Origin: Brucella rhizosphaerae
GTDB lineage: Bacteria; Pseudomonadota; Alphaproteobacteria; Rhizobiales; Rhizobiaceae
Assembly (NCBI RefSeq): GCF_002252475.1
Contig: NZ_NNRK01000017.1
Span: 372,001 to 436,000 of the forward strand
Direction of reading: 5' to 3'
Length of the DNA stretch: 64,000 nt
This document shows, piece by piece, positions 1 through 7,255 of the stretch. The notes under the pieces were generated by a model. It did not search any database. It saw nothing but the letters and a program-made list of their open reading frames with translations, and was not told the origin of the DNA. The position numbers were made by a program, and so were the translations under genes. Each line of letters starts with the position of its first letter. The first letter of the stretch is position 1.

Positions 1-381
1 AACTGCGACGCCCTGAACACCCTTCAGCGCATCGGTCAGATCACGATAAACGCCTTTTTCCAGTTCTTCACCGGGCACGACCGAAATGCTTGCGGGCGCA
101 TCTGTGATGTTCTGCTCAAACCCCGTTGCAGATACCACGATTTGGTTGAGCTTAATGCCGCCGTCAGCGTTCACTTGTTCTGCCGCTTGCACTTCTGCCT
201 GTTTCTTTTTTGCGGCTTCTTCCTCTGCTGAGGTCGTCTGTGCGAGGGAACCCGTCCCGCTCAGAATGAGTGCAGTCGAAAGGCAGGTACCCGCAAGAAA
301 CGCTTTTGCGAAAAGCGATTTGCTGGCCAATTGCCTGTTCTGCGTACTATCGGCGCGCAATCCCCGAAACAAGCTGGTCAT
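1..381 (-). CDS. TonB-dependent outer-membrane receptor, N-terminal part (cut by window edge)
   Basis: The first 127 codons are present; the rest lies left of the window. The start is an extended N-terminus with a hydrophobic segment ending in a probable signal cleavage site (SLAQ-TTSA, about residues 45-52). A Lys/Glu/Gln-rich linker follows, then a TonB-box-like stretch (QIVVSATG, about residues 81-88). The beginning of a plug domain is visible (NITDAPASISVV, then LTDALKGVQGV). This is the order seen in siderophore/colicin-type receptors of the FepA/CirA group, which import ferric chelates across the outer membrane. The barrel is missing, so the ligand cannot be stated. It is divergent from the gene at 504. 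The shared intergenic region carries a palindrome and an Irr-box-like element, consistent with iron control (inference). Confidence 0.85.
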   Translation of the reverse strand, partial: MTSLFRGLRADSTQNRQLASKSLFAKAFLAGTCLSTALILSGTGSLAQTTSAEEEAAKKKQAEVQAAEQVNADGGIKLNQIVVSATGFEQNITDAPASISVVPGEELEKGVYRDLTDALKGVQGVAV

Positions 382-430
382 TAATGTCACCCTTAAAGTT
401 GAGTTTTCTGCTCTCCTTATGTATGGCAAT

Positions 431-453
431 AAGATGACGTCAACGGTCATCTT
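431..453. promoter_or_regulatory. Perfect 8-bp-arm palindrome (candidate operator)
   Basis: AAGATGAC at 431-438 and GTCATCTT at 446-453 are exact reverse complements separated by 7 bases. The site lies between the divergent TonB receptor (start 381) and the LysR-like fusion gene (start 504), where an autoregulating LysR-type protein would bind. That the fusion protein binds here is inference. Confidence 0.5.
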
Positions 454-469
454 TTATAATGATTCCAAG
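453..469. promoter_or_regulatory. Irr-box-like (ICE) element
   Basis: TTTATAATGATTCCAAG resembles the rhizobial iron-control element (TTTAGAA-N3-TTCTAAA type), with AA-N-N-ATTC in the centre and matching outer T and A bases but several mismatches. It directly adjoins the palindrome at 431-453 and precedes a TonB receptor, where Irr control would be expected. The match is by eye only. Confidence 0.3.
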
Positions 470-503
470 TTTCATAAAACGCAACTGAACGGATGAAGCA
501 GCA

Positions 504-1973
504 ATGGCTGGCAAGCGCATGAAATCACTGAATGAGGAGGGAATTGCCGAGGGCGAAAGCCTGAAACTTGGTCAGTTGCGTCTGTTGATAGCGCTTGACG
601 CACTTCTTGTGGAAGGAAGCGTTGGTGGCGCTGCCAAGCAGATGGGGTTGAGCATGGCCGCGATGAGCCGACTGCTTGGTCAGATACGCGAGAAATTTGA
701 CGATCCGATTTTCATCCGTTCCGGACGCAACATGATTGCTACTCCCAAAGCAGAGGCTTTGCGTGGGCGTTTGCGTCGTTTGGCAAATGAAACTGAAGCG
801 CTGATGAGCTTCAATGGCGATGACACGTCGAAAGCCCATTGCAAAGGCCGACATGGCTGGGCGCGTACAAGTGCTATCGTGGCACCGCCGCCGCTTGGTA
901 TCCGCAGAGTTGTAAAGCTTGAAAATCACCCAACACCGGAACAACTTGCAGCGCAGTTCGCCAATATTCAGGATGAAAATGATCCGTTAAGGCGACTGGC
1001 AAAATATATTGCAATTACCGGGCGAAAGGTTGGCTATACTCGTCCATTGGAAATGTATGAAGCGGAAGATGCCTTTAACACCATATTTGCCGGGGAAGCA
1101 GATCCCATGCAAATCAGTGCCTTGCTGCGGCTGATCCATTATCGTGGCGAAACAGCACCTGAGCTGGCAGGCATGACGCACGCAGCACGTAAATATTACG
1201 CGACATCAGCAAATGTTCGCTCACCTGCGCTTGATTGGCCTGCGTATCTTTCACCGAATTCTCAGCAAGCACCGTGGTTCATGCTATCGGCAATTCTTGT
1301 TGCACGAGCTGGCTATCCGGTTGCGATTCACGGCAATTGCGGTACTGGCGATCTCTCCGGCAAGCTTGAACTGGCCTCCGAAGCGCTCAATATGCCAGTT
1401 GCGAGTTCGCTCTCGCTTGCTGAAAGTGCTTTGAAAGCCCATGGAATCTGCTTCATGCCGGTTGCCGGGTTTGCGCCGCAGGTTCATGCGTTGCTCGCGC
1501 TCTATCCGCTTTTTGATTCAAGATCGTCCGTTAACAGTCTTGCGCATCTGCTCAACCCCATGGGTCTTTCGGCATCTTTCCTTGGTGTGACACAGCCTGC
1601 TTATCGCGAGTTGCATCGCGATGCCGGTGCATTGCTTGATTGCCCATCGGTTTCAGTCGTTTCGACAAGCCGTGATGTGGCCGAGCTGGTGCCACACCAC
1701 GCCCATACAATTCACAGATGGTTTGGCAGTCAGAAGTCAGAACTGATGTTGCCCACCCTGTCGAAGGCCGGGACTGATAAACATGCAAGTCTCACAACAT
1801 TTGAATATTGGCTTGCCGTCTGGTCTGGCGCTGCTACCGATGAACGGGCTGAGTTGACGGTGATTGCCTCAACTGCAATGGCGCTGATGACTGTGCTCGC
1901 AGCCGATAATGACAGCTATGGCCAATTCTACAAAAAGGCCGAAGAACTTTGGAAGGCTCGTCACCAACACTGA
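504..1973 (+). CDS. LysR-type HTH fused to a TrpD2/anthranilate-phosphoribosyltransferase-like domain
   Basis: This 489-residue protein joins two families. Residues about 21-90 form a clear LysR-type winged helix (LRLLIALDALLVEGSVGGAA, then DDPIFIRSGRNMIATPKAEAL). There is no LysR effector domain. After a basic, Pro-containing linker (about 105-135), residues about 140-489 resemble glycosyl-transferase family 3 proteins (TrpD and the YbiB/TrpD2 group): a helical N-terminal part (NDPLRRLAKYIAITGRK) and a phosphoribosyl-binding-like turn around residue 276 (AIHGNCGTGDLSG). That turn lacks the usual KHGNR-SSxxGSAD pattern of active TrpD, so loss of anthranilate activity is likely. YbiB-type relatives are reported to bind nucleic acid. 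I infer a regulator whose ligand domain is a former phosphoribosyltransferase. Starts at 504 and 519 are both possible; no strong ribosome site decides. Confidence 0.75.
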   Translation: MAGKRMKSLNEEGIAEGESLKLGQLRLLIALDALLVEGSVGGAAKQMGLSMAAMSRLLGQIREKFDDPIFIRSGRNMIATPKAEALRGRLRRLANETEALMSFNGDDTSKAHCKGRHGWARTSAIVAPPPLGIRRVVKLENHPTPEQLAAQFANIQDENDPLRRLAKYIAITGRKVGYTRPLEMYEAEDAFNTIFAGEADPMQISALLRLIHYRGETAPELAGMTHAARKYYATSANVRSPALDWPAYLSPNSQQAPWFMLSAILVARAGYPVAIHGNCGTGDLSGKLELASEALNMPVASSLSLAESALKAHGICFMPVAGFAPQVHALLALYPLFDSRSSVNSLAHLLNPMGLSASFLGVTQPAYRELHRDAGALLDCPSVSVVSTSRDVAELVPHHAHTIHRWFGSQKSELMLPTLSKAGTDKHASLTTFEYWLAVWSGAATDERAELTVIASTAMALMTVLAADNDSYGQFYKKAEELWKARHQH

Positions 1974-2148
1974 ATGCCGATGTTTTTGTGATCAGTTTTT
2001 AAGCAGGCGTCGAAAACTATTCTACTTATGCCATTTGAGGAAAAAGCATTCCGCTCGCAGATGTAGAACAGCAAGTCGATGCTTTGTTTGCTGATTTCAT
2101 AAGCCCTATCGTTCTGCCGTAACACATAGTACGCAGCGGGGCGATTTG

Positions 2149-3324
2149 ATGGTCAATGCTATATTCGGTGCAACAGGCACATCCATTTTTGAATCCATGT
2201 CGCGCCTTGCTGCGGATACAGGATCGATAAATCTAGGGCAGGGGTTCCCGGAAGGTTTTGAGCCGCAGGAGCTTGTTGAAGCGGCAATCCAAGCCTTACG
2301 TGATGGTCCTCATCAGTATCCGCCGATGCTGGGGCTTCCGTCTTTGCGCAAAGCAGTGGCAGACAACGCGCGCCGTTTTCTTGGCTTGGATATAGATTGG
2401 GAAAGCGAGGTTCTTGTCACATCAGGAGCCACGGAAGCCCTGACTGATACATTTTTGGCATTGCTTGACCGGGATGATGAAGTCATCCTCTTTGAACCCG
2501 CCTATGACGCCTATGCCACGCTTATCCGCCGGGCAGGCGGCAAAGTTGTGCCGCTTCGCCTGACACCCCCTCATTGGGAACTGCCACGTGAAGCGCTGGA
2601 AAAAGCGATTACTTCCAGGACCAGGCTCATTGTCGTCAACACGCCCATGAACCCCATTGGCAAGATCTTCGATCCTGAAGAGTTGGAGTTTCTGGCGTCC
2701 CTTGCGATCAAGCATGATCTGACAATCGTTTCAGACGAAGTCTATGAACACCTGATCTTCGACGGAAGGCCGTTTCATTCACTCTTTGCCGTGCCGGGCA
2801 TTCGGGATCGTGTTGTGCGGATTGGCTCTGCAGGAAAAAGCTTTTCAGTTACAGGCTGGAAGGTCGGATATGTCACGGCTTCAGCGAAACTCCTCGCTCC
2901 AATTGCCCGCGCCCATCAATACGTGACCTTTACAACGCCACCAGCCTTACAGGCCGCAGTGGCTGTCGGTCTCTCATTACCCGACAGCTATTTCATCGAT
3001 TTGCGTGAGACACTTGCAACCCGCCGCGATTTGCTCGTCGGCGGATTACGCAATGCTGGCTTTGAAATCGCGGATGCTCCGGCAACTTATTTTGCGGTGG
3101 CCGATATCAGTGCGCTTGATCCAGATGGCGATGATCTCGCCTTCAGCCGCCGCCTTACGCTTGAAGCTGGGGTGACGCCGGTACCGGTTTCATCCTTTTA
3201 CGGCGCGCGCGACATAAAAAGCCACGTCCGCTTCTGCTTTGCCAAGAAGCAAGCAACCCTTTCAGAAGCTGTCGACCGACTTGCTCAATGGTCAGCAAAA
3301 CAAAACTGGCGCGCTGCTTCCTGA
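2149..3324 (+). CDS. PLP-dependent aminotransferase, methionine/aromatic type (class I/II)
   Basis: A 391-residue fold-type I aminotransferase. The PLP lysine is in the GSAGKSFSVTGWK segment (Lys230). Asn164 in NTPMNP and Asp196/Tyr199 in SDEVYEHL are the expected cofactor contacts, and the C-terminal carboxylate-binding arginine falls in SHVRFCF. The sequence style (INLGQGFPEG, QYPPMLGLPSLRKAV) matches the YbdL/kynurenine-aminotransferase group, whose members prefer methionine and aromatic amino acids. It sits upstream of metQNI on the same strand, which supports methionine as substrate (inference). The ATG at 2149 was chosen because GGGG lies 7 bases upstream; a TTG three bases earlier is possible. 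Confidence 0.85.
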   Translation: MVNAIFGATGTSIFESMSRLAADTGSINLGQGFPEGFEPQELVEAAIQALRDGPHQYPPMLGLPSLRKAVADNARRFLGLDIDWESEVLVTSGATEALTDTFLALLDRDDEVILFEPAYDAYATLIRRAGGKVVPLRLTPPHWELPREALEKAITSRTRLIVVNTPMNPIGKIFDPEELEFLASLAIKHDLTIVSDEVYEHLIFDGRPFHSLFAVPGIRDRVVRIGSAGKSFSVTGWKVGYVTASAKLLAPIARAHQYVTFTTPPALQAAVAVGLSLPDSYFIDLRETLATRRDLLVGGLRNAGFEIADAPATYFAVADISALDPDGDDLAFSRRLTLEAGVTPVPVSSFYGARDIKSHVRFCFAKKQATLSEAVDRLAQWSAKQNWRAAS

Positions 3325-3380
3325 AGCATGTCTCCCAAAAGTGGGAACCGGCTTTGGGATAAAGACATGCGTAAAAACAG
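3325..3380. repeat. Dispersed rhizobiales palindrome (GCATGTCTCCCAAAA type)
   Basis: Arms GCATGTCT (3326-3333) and AGACATGC (3363-3370) are exact reverse complements, with inner CCCAAA/TTTGGG pairing, and the element ends in GTAAAAACAG. A shortened copy lies at 61014-61039. I recognise this sequence type as a frequent intergenic element in Brucella, Ochrobactrum and other rhizobiales. It begins on the base after the aminotransferase stop codon and forms the leader of metQ. Confidence 0.75.
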
Positions 3381-3423
3381 CGGCTTAATACGTCGCCCAA
3401 AAATCTCTTCGAGGAACATTTGC

Positions 3424-4221
3424 ATGAAATATACCCCTTTCATTCGTGGCGCTCTATCTGCTGTCATGTTCAGCATGTTGGCAGCTTCGCCAGCGCTGGC
3501 CGAAAAAATCCGCCTCGGTGTTACTTCCGGCCCGCATGCACAGATTGCTGAAGCGATAGCTCCAATTGCTAAGGCCAAGGGCCTCGAAATCGAAATCGTC
3601 GAGTTTTCCGACGGCGCGATGATTGATCCAGCGACGAATGATGGTGATCTGGATGCAAACGGCTTTCAGCACACACCATATCTGAACCAGCAGAACAAGG
3701 ATCGCGGACTTAATCTTGTAGCGGTTGGCGGCAACACTGTTCTGCTGCCGATGGCTGGTTATTCACATAAATTCAAGGCGCTGGCTGATCTGCCGGAAGG
3801 TGCACAAATTACAATCCCGAACGATCCGAGCAATGCCGGACGTGCGCTTAAGCTGCTTGAAAAGAGCGGCGTTCTCAAGCTCACCCCCGGCGTGACATTC
3901 AATGCCACCGAACTCGACATTGTTGAAAATCCGAAGAAGGTAAAAATCATTCCAATGGAAACGGCGCAGCTTGCCCGTTCACTGGAGGACGTCGACTTTT
4001 CGGTGATCACATCTCACTTCGCACTGAGCGCCGGTCTGGTTCCAAGCCGCGATGCAATCCTGATTGAAAACCAGCTGTCCGACTATTTCTGCCTCATCGC
4101 AGTTGCGGAAAAAAATAAGGATGCGCCCTGGGTTCAGACCCTGATCGAGTCTTACAAGTCGCCAGAAGTCAAAGCCTTCATCGAACAGAAGTTCGATGGC
4201 AATATCATTGCGGGATGGTGA
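3424..4221 (+). CDS. metQ: Methionine ABC transporter substrate-binding protein MetQ
   Basis: A 265-residue NlpA/MetQ-family periplasmic protein that delivers D/L-methionine to MetNI. It has a signal peptide of about 26 residues ending SPALA-E. There is no lipobox cysteine, so unlike most MetQ lipoproteins it appears to be soluble in the periplasm. Family hallmarks are KIRLGVTSGPHAQI, DANGFQHTPYL, GYSHKFKALADLPEGAQITIPNDPSN and ITSHFALSAGL. The ATG at 3424 follows GAGGAA at proper spacing; longer upstream frames would run through the repeat at 3325 and were rejected. The gene is followed after one base by metN. Confidence 0.95.
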   Translation: MKYTPFIRGALSAVMFSMLAASPALAEKIRLGVTSGPHAQIAEAIAPIAKAKGLEIEIVEFSDGAMIDPATNDGDLDANGFQHTPYLNQQNKDRGLNLVAVGGNTVLLPMAGYSHKFKALADLPEGAQITIPNDPSNAGRALKLLEKSGVLKLTPGVTFNATELDIVENPKKVKIIPMETAQLARSLEDVDFSVITSHFALSAGLVPSRDAILIENQLSDYFCLIAVAEKNKDAPWVQTLIESYKSPEVKAFIEQKFDGNIIAGW

Positions 4222-4222
4222 G

Positions 4223-5311
4223 ATGAACCTTTCGGTTCGCATAGCTGAAACAGCGCGGAACCATGCTGGTTCCGCACCGCCTATCATCGAGGTTAAGTCG
4301 CTGACCAAGACCTACGATCCAAAAGCCGGTGCGGTTTTAGACAATGTATCGTTACAGATCAGCAAGGGATCTGTTCATGGCATCATCGGGCGTTCAGGTG
4401 CTGGCAAGAGCACACTGGTGCGTTGCCTGAATGGGCTTGTGCAACCATCCAGTGGCGAGGTTTTCGTTGCGGGGCGACAGATAAACCAGCTTAAAGGACG
4501 TCAATTGCGTCAGTCCAGGCGCGATATATCTATGATATTTCAACATTTTAGTCTTCTTTCCTCACGAAGTGCTGCAGCTAATATAGCTCTTCCTATGGAG
4601 CTGGCTGGAGTTCCACGCGAAACCATCCGCAAGCGCGTCTCTGAACTGCTTGATCTGGTCGGGCTGGACGGAAAGGCCGACTCTTATCCGTCAGAATTGT
4701 CCGGGGGGCAGAAACAGCGGGTGGGCATTGCACGTGCTTTGGCATTAGAGCCAAGTGTCCTTTTATCAGACGAGGCTACATCTGCGCTTGACCCAGAAAC
4801 AACTGAGCAAATTCTGGCTCTACTCAAGGATATCAACCGTCGCCTTGGCTTGAGCATCGTACTGATAACTCATGAGATGGATGTGGTGCGCCAGATAGCG
4901 GATCATGTGACTGTACTTGAGGGTGGGCGCGTGGTCGAAACGGGTTCGACATTCGATGTCTTTGCATTCCCTAAATCGGGTATCGCCCGCTCGTTCCTGT
5001 CCAGCATTGTGGCGCATGATTTACCGCCCGAGGTTGCACACAAACTCTTGCCACAAGCCGTTCCGGGGTCAAATCCGGTATTGCGGATTATCTTTTCAGG
5101 CGAGGCTGCGCATTCGCCGATCGTTGCGACACTTGTACAGCGCTTCGGTATCAACCCGAATATTCTGCATGGCCGCATCGATTACATTGGTGGAAAGCCG
5201 CTCGGCATCATGACGCTGATTGCGGAAAACGGCGAGCCTGACCTCGCTGAAGTCCTCGCATATCTTACTTCGCTCGATCTTCATGGAGAGGTGCTCGGCC
5301 ATGTTGTCTGA
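4223..5311 (+). CDS. metN: Methionine import ATP-binding protein MetN
   Basis: A 362-residue ABC ATPase that energises methionine import. Walker A is GRSGAGKS (56-63), the Q-loop is in IFQHFSLL, the signature is LSGGQKQR (159-166) and Walker B is VLLSDEATSALD (179-190). After about residue 280 a C-terminal NIL domain follows (VLRIIFSGEAAHSPI to the end), the small domain through which methionine inhibits transport in E. coli MetN. The start lies one base after the metQ stop, and the end overlaps metI by 11 bases, so the three genes are translationally coupled. Confidence 0.95.
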   Translation: MNLSVRIAETARNHAGSAPPIIEVKSLTKTYDPKAGAVLDNVSLQISKGSVHGIIGRSGAGKSTLVRCLNGLVQPSSGEVFVAGRQINQLKGRQLRQSRRDISMIFQHFSLLSSRSAAANIALPMELAGVPRETIRKRVSELLDLVGLDGKADSYPSELSGGQKQRVGIARALALEPSVLLSDEATSALDPETTEQILALLKDINRRLGLSIVLITHEMDVVRQIADHVTVLEGGRVVETGSTFDVFAFPKSGIARSFLSSIVAHDLPPEVAHKLLPQAVPGSNPVLRIIFSGEAAHSPIVATLVQRFGINPNILHGRIDYIGGKPLGIMTLIAENGEPDLAEVLAYLTSLDLHGEVLGHVV

Positions 5312-5993
5312 TCTGCTTTCACCTGCGCTCGTCAATCTCCTGCTAGAGTCGCTCAAGCAGACGATTATGATGGTGGCTGCTTCTGCAGTTCTTTCGACGC
5401 TGATCGGTCTGCCGCTCGGCATCGCTTTGGTTGTGACGGCTCCCGGGCAGTTTCTTGAACGACCAGTTTTCAACCGCGTTGCAGGCACAGTCATCAATCT
5501 GGCGCGCTCCACACCTTTCATCATTCTGATGGTAGCTATCATCCCGTTCACACGCCTTGTGGCGGGAACCACAGTCGGGACCTATGCAGCCGTTGTGCCG
5601 CTGACTGTTGCAATCATTCCGCTCTATGCGCGTCTCGCAGAAACAGCAATGCGTGAAGTAGATCAAAGTCTTATAGAAGCTGCTGAAAGTATGGGGGCAA
5701 CACCGTTGCAGATTATTTTCAAGGTTCTTCTGCCTGAGGCTTTGCCGGGCATTATTGCAGGCCAAACCGTCACGCTTGTCAGCCTTGTTGGCTATTCGGC
5801 AATGGCTGGAACCGTCGGAGGTGGCGGTCTTGGCGATCTCGGAATTCGCTTTGGCTATCAGCGTTTTATGCCGGAAGTGATGATCGCCGTCGTTATCATT
5901 CTCGTTGCCATCGTTCAGTCCATTCAGGTCACGGGCGACTATGCCGCCCGGATCGTCAATCATCGTGTGGCGCGCAGTCGCCGTTCACGCTAA
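5301..5993 (+). CDS. metI: Methionine ABC transporter permease MetI
   Basis: A 230-residue membrane protein with about five hydrophobic segments and the EAA loop characteristic of the family (EAAESMGATPLQIIFKVLLPEALPG), the contact site for MetN. The length and the final GGGGLGDLGIRFGYQRF motif match MetI. The ATG at 5301 lies inside the last codons of metN with GGAGAGG upstream; an earlier in-frame start would give a non-membrane extension and was rejected. It completes the metQNI importer. Confidence 0.95.
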   Translation: MLSDLLSPALVNLLLESLKQTIMMVAASAVLSTLIGLPLGIALVVTAPGQFLERPVFNRVAGTVINLARSTPFIILMVAIIPFTRLVAGTTVGTYAAVVPLTVAIIPLYARLAETAMREVDQSLIEAAESMGATPLQIIFKVLLPEALPGIIAGQTVTLVSLVGYSAMAGTVGGGGLGDLGIRFGYQRFMPEVMIAVVIILVAIVQSIQVTGDYAARIVNHRVARSRRSR

Positions 5994-6011
5994 AATCAGA
6001 GGAAACATATA

Positions 6012-7070
6012 ATGACCGTCCACACGCATCCCATCAATCTGCCATTACTGGACATATCCCGCTACAATGGCACGCCTGAACAGTGGAAGAGCTTCATCGA
6101 AGAGCTTCGCCGCACACTTCATGATCATGGGTTTTTCTACCTGACAGGCCACGGCGTGGACCCCAAACTTATCTCTGAGGTTGTAGCCACAGCCAAGCGT
6201 TTCTTCGCCTTGCCGACGGAGGAAAAGCTCAAGATCGAAATGATCAATACGTCGCATTTCCGTGGTTATAATCGAGCGGGCCTTGAACGCACCCGCGGCG
6301 AGCAGGATTGGCGCGAGCAGCTTGATATCAACACTGAAGCAGAGCCGGCCGAACTGGGTCCCGACAGTCCAGCATGGAAGCGTTTGATTGGTCCCAATCA
6401 GTGGCCAGAAGCATTGCCTGAATTGAAGCCGCTATTGCTTGCTTATCAGGCGGAGGTCACACGTGTTGGTATCGATGTGCTTAAGGCAATAGCTCAGGCG
6501 CTTGGCCAGAGCGAAGATTTCTTCGCGCAGATTTACGACCCACATCCATCCCAGCTTCTGAAGATCATCCGTTATCCGGGTCGTGACGTCGCTGAAAGCG
6601 AGCAGGGCGTCGGTGCGCATAAGGATGGTGGCTTCGTGACAGTGCTGCTTCAGGACGTTGTGCCGGGTTTGCGTGTGCAGCGCGAGGATGGCGTCTGGAT
6701 TGATGCGCCGCCAGTGCCAGGGACATTTGTCATCAATACTGGCGAGCTTCTCGAGCTGGCAACCAACGGCTTCGTTAAAGCCGATGTTCATGGTGTTGTC
6801 GCACCACCTGCCGGAACAGAACGCTTTTCCGTCGCCTTCTTCCTTGGTGCGCGCTACGACGCGACAATTCCGGTCATCGATTTGCCAGAAGAACTGAAGA
6901 CGAAAGAGCGTGGCGTAACAGTCGATCCGCTCAACACGCTTTTCCGCGAAGTAGGCCAGAACAACCTAAAGAGCCGCTTGCGCTCGCATCCTGATGTTGC
7001 GCGCGCCCATCATCAGGATCTGCTGGATTCCCCGGAATTTGCCAGCCTGAAACTCGGTTCGGCTTATTAA
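6012..7070 (+). CDS. 2-oxoglutarate/Fe(II)-dependent oxygenase, isopenicillin-N-synthase-like
   Basis: A 352-residue member of the IPNS-like oxygenase family. The N-terminal DIOX_N region (LLDISRYNG, HGFFYLTGHGVD) is followed by the double-stranded beta-helix core. The iron triad is His203-x-Asp205 (GAHKDGG) and His260 (DVHGVV). Arg271 in ERFSVAFF is the expected 2-oxoglutarate contact. Such enzymes hydroxylate or desaturate small molecules in the cytoplasm. It starts 18 bases after metI on the same strand with AGAGGAAA upstream, so it is probably in the metQNI operon. A substrate related to methionine or another sulfur compound is inference only. Confidence 0.88.
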   Translation: MTVHTHPINLPLLDISRYNGTPEQWKSFIEELRRTLHDHGFFYLTGHGVDPKLISEVVATAKRFFALPTEEKLKIEMINTSHFRGYNRAGLERTRGEQDWREQLDINTEAEPAELGPDSPAWKRLIGPNQWPEALPELKPLLLAYQAEVTRVGIDVLKAIAQALGQSEDFFAQIYDPHPSQLLKIIRYPGRDVAESEQGVGAHKDGGFVTVLLQDVVPGLRVQREDGVWIDAPPVPGTFVINTGELLELATNGFVKADVHGVVAPPAGTERFSVAFFLGARYDATIPVIDLPEELKTKERGVTVDPLNTLFREVGQNNLKSRLRSHPDVARAHHQDLLDSPEFASLKLGSAY

Positions 7071-7089
7071 GAGCCGCTGCTTTCTGATT

Positions 7090-7147
7090 GGACCCGTTCC
7101 CTGACGTTCATTGCAGGATTGCATCTGAGTGATCAAGGAACAGGTCC
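7090..7147. repeat. Imperfect inverted repeat downstream of the oxygenase gene
   Basis: GGACCCGTTCCCTGA (7090-7104) faces TCAAGGAACAGGTCC (7133-7147) with 13 of 15 positions complementary and a 28-base loop. There is no T-run, so it is not a classic terminator; it may be an mRNA 3' stem or a dispersed palindrome. Confidence 0.4.
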
Positions 7148-7210
7148 GGGGGTACAGCCATATAGTCTGACAGGTACGCCCATTATGTAAGCTGGCAGAA
7201 ATTGCACATA

Positions 7211-7239
7211 AAAAAAGCGCCGAAACCGGCGCTTTTCTT
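7211..7239. terminator. Bidirectional rho-independent terminator
   Basis: AAAAGCGCCG and CGGCGCTTTT form a perfect stem with an AAAC loop, flanked by A-rich and T-rich tracts. It separates the convergent metQNI/oxygenase unit and the aldehyde dehydrogenase and can serve both strands. Confidence 0.85.
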
Positions 7240-7255
7240 ACTTTGATAAGACCTA

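Noticed and set aside
86-496. 136-codon frame opposite the TonB receptor start
   Set aside because: It is antisense to the signal peptide and TonB box of the receptor and has no ribosome site or domain.
1974-2148. Possible SAM-type riboswitch before the methionine-linked operon
   Set aside because: The leader has no recognisable SAM-II pseudoknot or other riboswitch core.
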